This document shows positions 1 through 9,076 of a stretch of DNA of 52,224 nucleotides, piece by piece (the first letter of the stretch is position 1; every line of letters starts with the position of its first letter). The notes below the pieces were generated by a model. The model saw nothing but the letters and a program-made list of their open reading frames with translations, ran no database searches and was not told where the DNA came from. Origin of the DNA: an uncultured Granulosicoccaceae bacterium (GTDB taxonomy: Bacteria; Pseudomonadota; Gammaproteobacteria; Granulosicoccales; Granulosicoccaceae). The stretch spans positions 1 to 52,224 of the forward strand of contig CALGND010000078.1 in assembly GCA_937958675.1 (NCBI GenBank), in the 5' to 3' direction. The translations under genes were made by a program, and so were the position numbers.

Positions 1-187
1 TCCGGGCCTGGCTGGGTTCACAGCTTGTCGTCGCGAGAGTGCCGATACGGAACACCATAACCCGACCATTGTCGCTGCTTGCAGCATTCGCCGCAACCAT
101 AAACTCGCGATTTATCAAAAAACCACAAGGCCTTGTCAGCATCGGTGATAATCGTTCGAACAAACGTCGAAAACTTAGGGCAATTCA
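1..187. other. Left-edge stretch without a supported gene
   Basis: All three forward frames hold stop codons here (one frame ends at about position 60) and no fragment resembles a family I recognise. It may contain the last codons of a gene cut by the window edge plus the phoB promoter. A GATAAT-like hexamer lies near 147-152, but I find no convincing -35 or full Pho box to go with it. Confidence 0.4.
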
Positions 188-892
188 GTGCAAACCAGCA
201 TATTGATCGTCGAGGACGAACCCGGTATTCGCGACATGATTCGCTTTGCCCTGGAGCAAAAGCAATTTCACGTGGTAACTGCCGATTCGGTCAGTACCGC
301 CAGCGACATTTTACGAGACGCCAGTATCGATGCAGCCCTGATTGATTGGATGCTGCCGGGCGCAAGCGGCATACATTTGATCAAGCAGTTGCGCAAAAAT
401 GAATCAACCGCACAACTGCCCATCATCATGATCACCGCCAAAACAGACGAAGCGGACATAAGCCAAGGCTTGGATGCCGGAGCAGATGACTACATCACTA
501 AGCCATTTTCACCCAAGGAATTAATCTCCCGTCTTAACGCCTTGCTACGCCGCAGCAATCAATTTAAAACCAACGACATCAAACGGCTGGGTGATTTAGT
601 TGTGGATAACATTAAGCATCGGGTTTCGGTGGCGGAAACGACAATAGAGCTGGGCCAGATCGAATTTAAGCTATTGAACTTCCTTATCCAACGACCAGAG
701 CAAGTGTTCTCTCGCTCACAGCTATTGGATGGCATATGGGGCCATGACAGCGACATTGAAGAACGCACGGTGGACGTGCACATATTGCGTCTAAGAAAGG
801 CTTTAAAACCGGTGCAACATGACTCGATAATCGAAACCGTTCGCGGTGTCGGCTATCGAATTTTAAGTATAAGACGAGACGCTGCGAAATAG
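188..892 (+). CDS. phoB: Phosphate regulon response regulator PhoB
   Basis: OmpR-family response regulator that activates Pho-regulon promoters when phosphorylated by PhoR. The receiver domain (about residues 1-120) shows the acidic pair D10/E11, the phosphoacceptor Asp53 in LIDW, Thr83 and Lys105 in YITKPF. The C-terminal winged-helix DNA-binding domain (about 130-230) carries the typical VDVHILRLRKAL recognition region and ends with VRGVGYRI. The length of 234 aa is normal for PhoB. The start is GTG, with a purine-rich TTAGGG a short distance upstream. phoR follows 46 bp later and the pst genes follow that, which is what distinguishes this from other OmpR-type regulators. A Pho box in front of pstS (2309-2326) is a likely target. 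Confidence 0.96.
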   Translation: MQTSILIVEDEPGIRDMIRFALEQKQFHVVTADSVSTASDILRDASIDAALIDWMLPGASGIHLIKQLRKNESTAQLPIIMITAKTDEADISQGLDAGADDYITKPFSPKELISRLNALLRRSNQFKTNDIKRLGDLVVDNIKHRVSVAETTIELGQIEFKLLNFLIQRPEQVFSRSQLLDGIWGHDSDIEERTVDVHILRLRKALKPVQHDSIIETVRGVGYRILSIRRDAAK

Positions 893-938
893 AGCCAAAC
901 CCGGTATTATCAGCGTTTCTAAAACGCTCGGCACAGGC

Positions 939-2252
939 ATGGCCACTCTGTTAAGACAAGAACTCGGCTGGTATGTGCTCGGTTTGGTAATCGCTATCAT
1001 TGTCGGGCTTCTTGCCGAACAATTTTTGCTGATACCGTTGCTATTCAGCATCATTTACAGCCTTTGGATGCTAGTGCGCATGTCGGCCATTGTCGATTGG
1101 CTAGAAGCAGGAGCGGTGGTAAAAAAAGCGCCTCCTACTCTGGGCCTAACTGACCACATCATAGGCCTAACCCATCGCGAGAAAAAATACAGTCGAAAAC
1201 AAAAAAATCGTTACCGTACTGCCTTAGCTCAATTTAATAGCCTCGCCGCTGAGTTACCTGATGCGACTGTACTGCTCGATGAATACAAACAAATTCGCTG
1301 GTCAAATAATGCTGCAAGGCTGCTGTTAAATATTCACCCAGAACGCGATCGATCACAGCGCATCGATAACTTGATTCGTGATCCAGAGTTCCAGGAGTTT
1401 CTAGCGCTGCCCGAAGCGACTGAAATGGAGTTGGTATCCCCAGCTGGCCGAAACGTAACACTACACTTGCGCAAAGTCCCCTCAGGTAAAGGCATGACGG
1501 TGTTGATTGCCACTGATATCACGCAGCGTGTTAAAACACGAGAGATGCGAAAGGCCTTCGTCGGAGATGTATCGCACGAATTGCGCACGCCACTAACCGT
1601 TATCAACGGTTACTTGGAAATACTACAAGGTGATAACACGCTCCCAGAAAAAACACATGACGCACTTAAGCAAGTTGCCGAACACTCGGCCAGAATGCAG
1701 CATATTGTCGATCACTTACTCGAGCTGTCGAAACTTGAAGGCAGTCACTTAAACGATCACGAAGGCGAACCCGTGAAGGTTGCAAATTTGATCAACTCCC
1801 TGGTAAGTGGTTTACAAAACGCTACCGGCAAAGATCATCGCTTCGAACTCGCGATAGATGACACGCTTGCACTGCTCGGCTCCGAAAACGAAGTCGTAAG
1901 CGCCTGTCACAACTTAATCACCAATGCCGTTAACTACACAAGCGCTGGCACCTTGATCAAAGTTGCTTGGCGCAAAAATTCTCAAGGTCAGCCCACCCTA
2001 GATGTTATCGACGAAGGCGCCGGTATCGAGGCAAGGCACCTTCCACGCTTGAGTGAACGCTTTTATCGAGTCGATACTGGCCGATCCCGTGAATCCGGCG
2101 GCACTGGACTAGGGTTGGCGATCGTCAAGCACGCCACTCAGCGCCACGGAGGCGAGTTGTTGATCGATAGTCAACCGGGCAAGGGATCACATTTTTCCAT
2201 CGTATTCCCCGCCACTCGTGCAATCGATTTGAGTGAATCCACTAGTAATTGA
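939..2252 (+). CDS. phoR: Phosphate regulon sensor histidine kinase PhoR
   Basis: Inner-membrane sensor kinase paired with PhoB. Two closely spaced hydrophobic segments at about residues 12-45 form the short membrane hairpin typical of PhoR, which lacks a large periplasmic sensor. A PAS-like region covers about 95-195. The HisKA domain holds the phosphoacceptor His213 in VSHELRTPL. The HATPase domain shows the N box (NLITNAVNYT), the G1 box (DEGAGI), the F box (RFYRVD) and the G2 box (GGTGLGLAIVKH). The length of 437 aa is normal. It is transcribed with phoB. In the known system PhoR activity is held in check by PhoU and the Pst transporter, all encoded just downstream. Confidence 0.96.
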   Translation: MATLLRQELGWYVLGLVIAIIVGLLAEQFLLIPLLFSIIYSLWMLVRMSAIVDWLEAGAVVKKAPPTLGLTDHIIGLTHREKKYSRKQKNRYRTALAQFNSLAAELPDATVLLDEYKQIRWSNNAARLLLNIHPERDRSQRIDNLIRDPEFQEFLALPEATEMELVSPAGRNVTLHLRKVPSGKGMTVLIATDITQRVKTREMRKAFVGDVSHELRTPLTVINGYLEILQGDNTLPEKTHDALKQVAEHSARMQHIVDHLLELSKLEGSHLNDHEGEPVKVANLINSLVSGLQNATGKDHRFELAIDDTLALLGSENEVVSACHNLITNAVNYTSAGTLIKVAWRKNSQGQPTLDVIDEGAGIEARHLPRLSERFYRVDTGRSRESGGTGLGLAIVKHATQRHGGELLIDSQPGKGSHFSIVFPATRAIDLSESTSN

Positions 2253-2308
2253 TACATAACTGTTAAAAACTGGTCATTTTTTACCCATTTCGCGCTTTAA
2301 AGCACGGC

Positions 2309-2342
2309 TTGTCACATGTTTGTCATATTTGGTTCCGATAAT
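2309..2342 (+). promoter_or_regulatory. Pho box and -10 element of the pstS promoter
   Basis: Two direct repeats, TTGTCAC at 2309-2315 and TTGTCAT at 2320-2326, are spaced 11 bp start to start, matching the PhoB-binding consensus (7-bp CTGTCAT-like repeats with 4-bp spacers). A GATAAT hexamer at 2337-2342 lies 10 bp after the box, the usual distance when a Pho box replaces the -35. This predicts a transcription start near 2349, upstream of the pstS ATG at 2376. It rules out in-frame starts upstream of the predicted transcript. Confidence 0.88.
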
Positions 2343-2375
2343 TGCTACATGACAAATAAATCAGAGGATAGCTAT

Positions 2376-3419
2376 ATGAACAAACTAATCACCGTAACCA
2401 GCACCCTGTTGCTCAGCGCAGGCCTAAGCGCGCCAGCGATGGCTCGTGACTACATCAGCATCGTCGGCTCTTCAACCGTTTATCCCTTTGCAACGGTCGT
2501 CGCCGAACGCTTTGGCAAGGTCTCTAATTTCAACACCCCAACAATCGAGGCGACCGGCTCAGGTGGTGGTTTAAAATTATTTTGCTCGGGCGTCGGAGTT
2601 GATACACCTGATATCACTAACTCCTCTAGGCGCATAAAATACAGCGAATACAAGCAATGTTTAGATAACGGCGTGACTAACATCGTTGAAGTGTTGATCG
2701 GCTTCGATGGCATCGCTGTCGCTAACTCAATCGAGTCCGAACAATATGATATGAGCACCAAGGATCTATTTCTTGCGCTGGCAAAGCAGGTACCCAATCC
2801 TGATGGCAGCGACACATTAGTCGAAAACCCATACCGCACCTGGTCGGAAATTAACCCTGATCTACCCGCTAAGAAAATTGAAGTGCTTGGCCCACCTCCT
2901 ACCTCAGGCACACGCGACGCGTTTGTTGAACTGGCTATGGAAGGCGGCTGCGAGCAAATCCCTTTTATAAAAGCGTTGGACAAACAAGAATTTAAAACGG
3001 TTTGTCACACCATGCGCGAAGATGGCGTTTATGTAGAGGCAGGTGAAAACGACAACCTGATCGTGCAAAAACTTGTAGCCAACCCCGATGCTTTGGGAAT
3101 CTTTGGTTACAGCTTTTTGGAGCAAAATGACGATTTAGTGCAAAGCTCGATAATCGATGGTTTTGAAGCCGAATTCGACACCATCGCCGATGGCGACTAC
3201 TCTATCTCTAGGCCTTTGTACTTTTATGCAAAAGCACAGCATATTGGTACGGTGCCAGGTATCGAGGAATACTTAACTGAATTCACTAGTGAGCAGGCTT
3301 GGGGTGAGGATGGATATCTTGCTGACAAAGGCATGATCCCGCTAGACGAGGAAAGCCGCGACACTGCTGGTGAATTGGCTCGATCGCTTGCACCGTTAAA
3401 AATGACCGAGTCAGAATAA
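2376..3419 (+). CDS. pstS: Periplasmic phosphate-binding protein PstS
   Basis: High-affinity phosphate-binding component of the Pst ABC transporter. A Sec signal peptide covers about residues 1-23 (MNKLITVT... ending APAMA). The mature protein opens with IVGSSTVYPFATVVAERF, the PstS-family N terminus, followed by the GSGGGLKLFC phosphate-loop region and a SGTRDAF segment. The mature chain has Cys pairs that could form disulfides. The frame stays open upstream to 2316, but ATG 2376 is preceded by AGAGGA at 2363-2368, starts exactly at the signal peptide and lies downstream of the predicted promoter. The length is 347 aa. pstC follows after 71 bp. It belongs to the marine-type PstS branch rather than the close E. 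coli branch, judged by the TPDITNSSRRI motif; that last assignment is my inference. Confidence 0.94.
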   Translation: MNKLITVTSTLLLSAGLSAPAMARDYISIVGSSTVYPFATVVAERFGKVSNFNTPTIEATGSGGGLKLFCSGVGVDTPDITNSSRRIKYSEYKQCLDNGVTNIVEVLIGFDGIAVANSIESEQYDMSTKDLFLALAKQVPNPDGSDTLVENPYRTWSEINPDLPAKKIEVLGPPPTSGTRDAFVELAMEGGCEQIPFIKALDKQEFKTVCHTMREDGVYVEAGENDNLIVQKLVANPDALGIFGYSFLEQNDDLVQSSIIDGFEAEFDTIADGDYSISRPLYFYAKAQHIGTVPGIEEYLTEFTSEQAWGEDGYLADKGMIPLDEESRDTAGELARSLAPLKMTESE

Positions 3420-3490
3420 GCACCAGACCGACTCACTGACGTACTCACAGACTATAAACGTACGGCTTAGACATACCGGCACAAACGATA

Positions 3491-4873
3491 ATGACCTCGA
3501 CCAATTTGGTACTGCTATTACTCGGCTTAGGCTTGGCGACCTTCTTTTATGGTCGCCAAAAAGCCTACGTGGTATCCAAAAGTCATGGTGGCATGCGCAA
3601 CATGCATTCCCTGCCCTCTCAGCATGGTGTGATGGTCGGCTTATGGTGCGTACTGCCTGCTTTGCTACTGGTACTGTTCTGGAAACTCGCTGAACCGTCG
3701 GTTATTAGCTCACTACTAAATAGTTCGATCCCTGCGTCCATCAGTGAAGCAGGTGAAAAATCAGTCGGCCTATACAAAAACGATATCGCCAACATCATTG
3801 AATCGGGTACAGCAAGCAGCGATCCTGAGAAACAAGCTGTTGCTGAACGCTGGGTCGCATTGTCGTCAATAAGCAGCTGGGTGTTGGTCGCCATTACATT
3901 GGCCCTTGCTGCTATTGGAGCAGCAATCGCGCTACGTAAAATCTCAGCCGATACCCGCGCCCGAGTCATGGTGGAACGAGTCGTACATTGGTTTCTGATT
4001 ATTTGCTCGTCCATTGCAATACTGACAACGGTTGGCATCGTGTGCTCCGTATTGTTTGAGGCAGTCCGGTTTTTTCAGCAGGTAAGTTTTGTCGAATTTG
4101 TCACTGGCACTAAATGGAGCCCACAAACCGCTATCCGTGTAGATCAAATCGGCTCATCTGGATCGTTTGGTGCGATACCGCTGTTTACCGGCACATTGTT
4201 GATATCAGCTATCGCAATGGTGGTAGCTGTGCCTATCGGTTTATTGGCAGCAATCTATTTGGCAGAGTACGCAAGCGATCGCATGCGCGCCTATGCTAAA
4301 CCGTTACTCGAGATACTGGCTGGCATCCCCACTGTTGTTTACGGTTTCTTCGCAGCGCTCACCGTTGCGCCAGCCATTCGCGAATGGGGTGAGCTGATTG
4401 GCTTGTCGCCCTCATCTGAAAGCGCGCTGGCAGCCGGTGTAGTGATGGGCATAATGATCATCCCATTTGTGTCATCTTTATCAGATGATGTGATCACAGC
4501 AGTACCGCAAGCAATGCGAGATGGCTCTTATGCCTTGGGCGCAACACACTCTGAAACGATTAAAAAGGTCGTTCTCCCTGCTGCTCTACCGGGTGTTGTG
4601 GGTGGCATATTGCTCGCCGCCTCTCGTGCTATTGGTGAAACTATGATTGTGGTAATGGCTGCAGGTTTAGCCGCAAACCTCACTGCCAACCCACTAGAGG
4701 CGGTAACCACGGTGACCGTTCAAATTGTGACACTACTGACTGGCGATCAGGAATTTGATAGTGCAAAAACCCTAGCCGCCTTTGCCTTGGGTTTAATGTT
4801 GTTCATTACCACTTTAATACTGAATGTAATCGCGCTGTACGTTGTGAGGCGCTACCGAGAGCAGTATGACTAA
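3491..4873 (+). CDS. pstC: Phosphate ABC transporter permease PstC (N-terminally extended)
   Basis: Membrane subunit of the Pst phosphate importer. At 460 aa it is much longer than the roughly 320-aa E. coli protein. The extra part is an N-terminal region of about 160 residues with hydrophobic segments at about 5-20 and 47-64, a polar stretch at about 70-125, and another segment at about 130-150. The conserved core follows, with the cytoplasmic EAA loop (GATHSETIKKVVLPAALPG) and the family signature AIGETMIVVMAAG. It pairs with PstA and the ATPase PstB. The stop overlaps the pstA start by 8 bp, implying translational coupling. The upstream ribosome binding site is weak. Confidence 0.93.
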   Translation: MTSTNLVLLLLGLGLATFFYGRQKAYVVSKSHGGMRNMHSLPSQHGVMVGLWCVLPALLLVLFWKLAEPSVISSLLNSSIPASISEAGEKSVGLYKNDIANIIESGTASSDPEKQAVAERWVALSSISSWVLVAITLALAAIGAAIALRKISADTRARVMVERVVHWFLIICSSIAILTTVGIVCSVLFEAVRFFQQVSFVEFVTGTKWSPQTAIRVDQIGSSGSFGAIPLFTGTLLISAIAMVVAVPIGLLAAIYLAEYASDRMRAYAKPLLEILAGIPTVVYGFFAALTVAPAIREWGELIGLSPSSESALAAGVVMGIMIIPFVSSLSDDVITAVPQAMRDGSYALGATHSETIKKVVLPAALPGVVGGILLAASRAIGETMIVVMAAGLAANLTANPLEAVTTVTVQIVTLLTGDQEFDSAKTLAAFALGLMLFITTLILNVIALYVVRRYREQYD

Positions 4874-6185
4874 CCCGACTGACGATTCCAAACAAGTGGC
4901 GCCACGCAAAGACAGCACCAGCATTGTTAAGCGCACTTTGGCAAGACGATACGCTGCCGAAAAACGTTTTCGTTTTTATGGCGCTACCGCTATTGCGATT
5001 AGTTTACTGTTTTTGGTAATACTGCTGGGAAGCATACTCGTAAAAGGCTTGCCCGCTTTTACCGAAACGCAAATGCTAATCGATGTCACGCTCGATGCCA
5101 AAACCCTGGGTGTAGAGGAAGGTGCTTCGGAGCAGGAACTTAGATCGGCGAATTATAATGCGTTGATTAAAAAATCCCTGCGGGAAATGTTTCCGGAAGC
5201 CACAAAACGAAAACAGAAGAAAGAGCTCTACAAACTGGTTAGCACCAGTGCCGAATATCAAGTAAGAGACAGCTTAATAGCTAACCCTAGCCAAATTGGA
5301 CAAACCATCAAAGTATGGGTACTTGCCGATGATGAGCTCAGCGCTTTATATAAAACGGGCGGGCTTACGGACATAGCCAACGTTACTCACACACGCTTGT
5401 CAGAACAGCAAATTACTTGGGCGTCTAGCCTAAATGAACAAAGCAGACTAAAAAAACAGTTCAACGCCACTTTTTTTAAAAATGGCGATTCGCGTGAACC
5501 CGAGCAAGCTGGAATACGAGCGGCATTGATGGGCTCAATCTTAACGCTACTCATCACCTTTTTATTATCGTTTCCGATCGCCGTGGCGACTGCAATTTAC
5601 CTTGAAGAGTTTGCGCCTAAAAATCGCTGGACTGATCTAATAGAGGTCAACATCAACAATTTGGCTGCGGTTCCCTCCATTGTTTTCGGCTTGCTTGGCT
5701 TAGCGGTGTTTATCAACTTCTTTGAACTACCGCGCTCAGCCCCGGTGGTGGGCGGTATCGTGCTAAGCCTAATGACCCTGCCCACTATTATTATCACCAG
5801 CCGCGCTGCACTTAAGGCAGTACCCCCGTCTATCAGAGAAGCCGGCCGAGGCTTAGGTGCAAGCCAACTACAGGTGGTCACCCATCATGTACTGCCTTTA
5901 GCCATGCCCGGCATCCTAACCGGTACTATTATTGGCCTCGCGCAAGCATTGGGTGAAACTGCTCCATTATTAATGATTGGCATGGTGGCATTTATCGTCG
6001 ACATACCCACATCTGTTACAGATGCAGCTACTGTGTTACCAGTACAGGTATTTTTATGGGCAGATAGCCCTGAGCGCGCATTTTTAGAAAAAACATCGGC
6101 GGCAATCCTCGTTTTACTGGTATTTTTAATCGTCATGAATGCAGCAGCAGTATTTCTACGCAAGCATTTTGAACGGCGTTGGTAA
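4866..6185 (+). CDS. pstA: Phosphate ABC transporter permease PstA (large periplasmic insert)
   Basis: Second membrane subunit of the Pst transporter. Residues 1-35 are basic and cytosolic, and the first membrane segment lies at about 37-58. A polar insert of about 155 residues, probably periplasmic, precedes the next membrane segment at about 217. It is absent from the 296-aa E. coli PstA and accounts for the 439-aa length. The core carries the EAA loop (GASQLQVVTHHVLPLAMPG) and the ALGETAPLLMIG signature. The start codon lies within the end of pstC (ATGACTAA overlap). Insert-bearing PstA proteins are known in other bacteria; the role of the insert is not visible from the sequence. Confidence 0.93.
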   Translation: MTNPTDDSKQVAPRKDSTSIVKRTLARRYAAEKRFRFYGATAIAISLLFLVILLGSILVKGLPAFTETQMLIDVTLDAKTLGVEEGASEQELRSANYNALIKKSLREMFPEATKRKQKKELYKLVSTSAEYQVRDSLIANPSQIGQTIKVWVLADDELSALYKTGGLTDIANVTHTRLSEQQITWASSLNEQSRLKKQFNATFFKNGDSREPEQAGIRAALMGSILTLLITFLLSFPIAVATAIYLEEFAPKNRWTDLIEVNINNLAAVPSIVFGLLGLAVFINFFELPRSAPVVGGIVLSLMTLPTIIITSRAALKAVPPSIREAGRGLGASQLQVVTHHVLPLAMPGILTGTIIGLAQALGETAPLLMIGMVAFIVDIPTSVTDAATVLPVQVFLWADSPERAFLEKTSAAILVLLVFLIVMNAAAVFLRKHFERRW

Positions 6186-6234
6186 GCGGCATGAGTCAGC
6201 GACTGGCAAGGGCTGAGAGCGAAAGATAATAAAT

Positions 6235-7086
6235 ATGAATACACAGACAACCACATCCGGAAGCGGCACCTCAGCAGCAAGCGATGCATTTGATCAACTC
6301 AAAGAAACAGTGGGTGATGTTACTGTTACTGATCCAAAAATGTGCGCGCGCAACGTTGATGTCTTTTATGGCGACAATCAAGCCATTTACGATGTCAGCT
6401 TAGATATTGGTAATAACGAGGTTATTGCCATGATCGGCCCCTCTGGCTGTGGCAAATCGACTTTCTTGCGCTGCCTTAATCGCATGAACGATTCAATACC
6501 TTCGTGTCGCGTAAGCGGTGATATGTCGCTTGATGGCGAAGATCTTTACAGTACTAGCCTTGACCCAGTGTTACTGCGCGCACGCGTGGGCATGGTATTT
6601 CAAAAGCCCAACCCATTTGCTAAAAGCATTTACGATAACGTTGCCTATGGGCCCCGTATTCATGGCTTGGCCTCAAATCGTGCCGAACTGGATGATATTG
6701 TTATCAGCAGCCTGCAAAAAGCGGGCTTGCATGAAGAAGTACACGACCGTCTTGATGCGCCAGGTACTAGCCTATCCGGCGGACAACAGCAACGCTTATG
6801 TATTGCGCGTACTATTGCTGTGAGCCCCGAGGTTATTCTAATGGATGAGCCCTGCTCAGCCCTTGACCCAATCGCAACCGCTCGGATCGAAGAGCTTATC
6901 GATGAGCTACGCCAAAACTATGCGATTGCAATAGTGACACACTCCATGCAGCAAGCAGCGCGCGTATCACAACGTACCGCTTATTTTCATCTGGGCAAAC
7001 TGGTTGAAGTGGGCAGCACCAATAATATTTTTACTAACCCACAACACGAACTCACCGAAAACTATATTACCGGTCGTTTTGGTTAG
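6235..7086 (+). CDS. pstB: Phosphate ABC transporter ATP-binding protein PstB
   Basis: Cytoplasmic ATPase that drives phosphate import and links transport to PhoR/PhoU signalling. It has Walker [10 protein letters not shown] at 68-76, a Q loop in VFQKPNPF at about 121-128, the ABC signature LSGGQQQR at 180-187, Walker B ILMDEP at 201-206, and the switch His in IVTHSMQQA. The PstB-specific features are the [12 protein letters not shown] region and the C-terminal [15 protein letters not shown]. An N-terminal Thr/Ser-rich stretch of about 35 residues precedes the ABC domain. The gene lies 49 bp after pstA and 18 bp before phoU. Confidence 0.97.
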   Translation: MNTQTTTSGSGTSAASDAFDQLKETVGDVTVTDPKMCARNVDVFYGDNQAIYDVSLDIGNNEVIAMIGPSGCGKSTFLRCLNRMNDSIPSCRVSGDMSLDGEDLYSTSLDPVLLRARVGMVFQKPNPFAKSIYDNVAYGPRIHGLASNRAELDDIVISSLQKAGLHEEVHDRLDAPGTSLSGGQQQRLCIARTIAVSPEVILMDEPCSALDPIATARIEELIDELRQNYAIAIVTHSMQQAARVSQRTAYFHLGKLVEVGSTNNIFTNPQHELTENYITGRFG

Positions 7087-7104
7087 TCAACAGGGATAAA
7101 CACG

Positions 7105-7827
7105 ATGGATAAATTGCATCTCGATCAGCATATTTCTCAGCAGTTTAATCACGAGCTCGAAGACATACGAAATCGCGTGCTTGCAATGGGCGGTTTGGTA
7201 GAACAACAAGTAGACAAAGGTTTAACCGCCTTGCTAGAGTCGGACGGCGATCTTGGCCAATCGGTTGCTACTGCGGATTTTGAAGTCAATGCGATGGAAG
7301 TCGAGATTGACGAAGAGTGCATTCAAATACTAGCCCGCCGTCAGCCGGCAGCGAGCGATTTGCGATTGATTGTTACTGTCATCAAGGTCATCACAGACCT
7401 TGAACGAATTGGTGACGAAGCGGAGAAGATGGGCCGTTTTGCGGTTGAGCTTGCTGAGGCAAATGCCGCCACAAGCTACCGTAAAGAGCTACGCCGCTTG
7501 GGTGATCTTGTTAAGTCGATGTTACGAGACGCACTGGACGCATTTGCTCGGCTTGATGTGGACGCCGCGATTAAGACAGCCGCTCGTGATGAAGATATTA
7601 ATGCCGAGTACCAAACGTTGCAGCGCTTGTTAGCCACACACCTAATGGAAGACCCAAGGCAAGTGTCTCAATTACTAAAGATCACTTGGTGTGCACGCGC
7701 ACTAGAACGTATTGGTGATCACTCAGTCAACATCTGTGAGTATGTGGTGTATTTGGTTAAAGGGCGAGACATTCGCCACATCAATTTTGATCAGGTGCAA
7801 TCAGAGTTTTTATCAAAGCCAAACTAG
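7105..7827 (+). CDS. phoU: Phosphate signalling regulator PhoU
   Basis: Cytoplasmic negative regulator of the Pho regulon that connects PstB and PhoR. It is an all-helical protein with two PhoU repeats. The metal-binding signatures are visible as DLERIGDEAEKMG in the first repeat and ALERIGDHSVNICEY in the second. The length of 240 aa is normal. It is the last gene of the pho-pst run. The stop lies only 7 bp from the stop of the convergent protease gene, so there is no room for a dedicated terminator between them. Confidence 0.97.
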   Translation: MDKLHLDQHISQQFNHELEDIRNRVLAMGGLVEQQVDKGLTALLESDGDLGQSVATADFEVNAMEVEIDEECIQILARRQPAASDLRLIVTVIKVITDLERIGDEAEKMGRFAVELAEANAATSYRKELRRLGDLVKSMLRDALDAFARLDVDAAIKTAARDEDINAEYQTLQRLLATHLMEDPRQVSQLLKITWCARALERIGDHSVNICEYVVYLVKGRDIRHINFDQVQSEFLSKPN

Positions 7828-7834
7828 AGCAATA

Positions 7835-8869
7835 CTAACGACGACGCCTTAAGCCGACGCCCGCCATAGCCCAAAGCAGCAACCAGGCAGCGCCACCGCT
7901 TGAGGTATTGTCTCCGGCACTCTGCCCTGCTGATCCACCATTGAATGCAGTGACCCCATTGTTAGCGGCAAGCGATCGTGGTGTGCCAACAGTGCTAACG
8001 TTCGTATACTGGCCAATCCAATCAACATACGCCCCTACATTGGTATAAACGCCATAAAACAGTGGCTCTGCACAACCAGCGCCGTAACTGACGATACCCA
8101 CTTGCGCGGTGACGCCATCAACACTGGCAAGCAGTGGGCCACCACTATCACCAACACAGCTATCAACACCACCTTGCGTAAAGCCTGCGCAAATTTGCCC
8201 GTCAGCAATATTGCCATTGTAGGATACGGGTGAATTACAAACATCCCTTGAGACTAACGGTACTACTGCGTGTCGAAGTTCGTCAGGAAAAGCAGGATTG
8301 GTTTCATCGGAGTAATCAGTTGCTCCCCAGCCCACAACAGTGGCATTGTAACCAAGCAAAGCGTTAGCATCATCACCAAATAAGCTCACTGCTGTTGCTT
8401 GCGTGGTGCTAGTCGCAAGCTCGATCAACGCAATATCATTGGCTATGTCTTGGCTATTATTGTCATAGCCTGGGTGTATGAAGTAGTTACTTACTATATG
8501 CTCTACTGGGCTTTCAGTGCGTAAGTTGGTAATACCCACAACCGCTTTGAAAGATTCATTGCTGATGCGATTACCAGAAAAGTCGTACATACAATGTGCT
8601 GCTGTCATCAACCACCTATCATTGATTACTGTCGCACCACAAAACTGCCTATTAAACAAACCGCCCGAACTGTTTCGAACTAAAGCTGAGATAGAAGGAA
8701 ATTGACCTTGTGCGCTTTGCTGGCCACCGATTATGCGTGTTGTAGTATCAACAATCGCATCACCGACGTTGTCAGCCATCGCTGGTTGTAGCCAAGCTGC
8801 TGCACAGATTGCTAACACAACCGTGAACTGAGTACGTTTTAGCATCCGGTGCTTGAATATGAGCGACAT
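7835..8869 (-). CDS. Secreted trypsin-like serine protease with GlyGly-CTERM tail
   Basis: S1-family endopeptidase. It has a signal peptide at about residues 1-32, then a short propeptide ending at Arg45, and the mature start IIGG at 46-49. The catalytic triad is His92 (TAAHC), Asp145 (NDIALIEL) and Ser242 (GDSGGPLL). Asp236, six residues before the Ser, predicts trypsin-like cleavage after Arg/Lys. The C terminus is a Gly/Ser-rich linker, a hydrophobic segment and RRRR, which is the GlyGly-CTERM sorting signal known to be processed by rhombosortase in bacteria with type II secretion. The ATG has GGTAGG about 8 bp upstream. It is a close paralogue of the gene ending at 9693. Export route and tail cleavage are inferred from the family. 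Confidence 0.93.
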   Translation of the reverse strand: MSLIFKHRMLKRTQFTVVLAICAAAWLQPAMADNVGDAIVDTTTRIIGGQQSAQGQFPSISALVRNSSGGLFNRQFCGATVINDRWLMTAAHCMYDFSGNRISNESFKAVVGITNLRTESPVEHIVSNYFIHPGYDNNSQDIANDIALIELATSTTQATAVSLFGDDANALLGYNATVVGWGATDYSDETNPAFPDELRHAVVPLVSRDVCNSPVSYNGNIADGQICAGFTQGGVDSCVGDSGGPLLASVDGVTAQVGIVSYGAGCAEPLFYGVYTNVGAYVDWIGQYTNVSTVGTPRSLAANNGVTAFNGGSAGQSAGDNTSSGGAAWLLLWAMAGVGLRRRR

Positions 8870-9076
8870 AGCTACCTACCTTTAATTAAGTAGGATCTAT
8901 CGGCACTAACCCTGTTAATTATCATAAGTGTTTAGTGCACTGTGATATACATCGCTCAAATATTCCTACCGCGTAGCATTACCTAGAGTTACGTCGCTTT
9001 AGAGGCTTGCAGAGGGCGTGGTTGTGTGACACAGCTCACCCTGACTTTCCAACTGGGCAAGGCTGGCTACTAGAAG

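Noticed and set aside
132..152. Pho box in front of phoB (CTTGTCA half-site)
   Set aside because: Only one half-site is recognisable, and the distance to the GATAAT hexamer does not fit a Pho-type promoter.
2256..2280. Second Pho box upstream of pstS (CTGTTAA...CTGGTCAT)
   Set aside because: The two halves are 10 bp apart instead of 11 and match poorly; at best a weak auxiliary site.
2316..2375. Upstream start for pstS
   Set aside because: It lies before the predicted transcription start and adds 20 residues in front of a normal signal peptide; ATG 2376 has a good ribosome binding site.
2480..2983. 167-codon frame on the - strand inside pstS
   Set aside because: Antisense shadow of a well-supported gene with no recognisable protein features.
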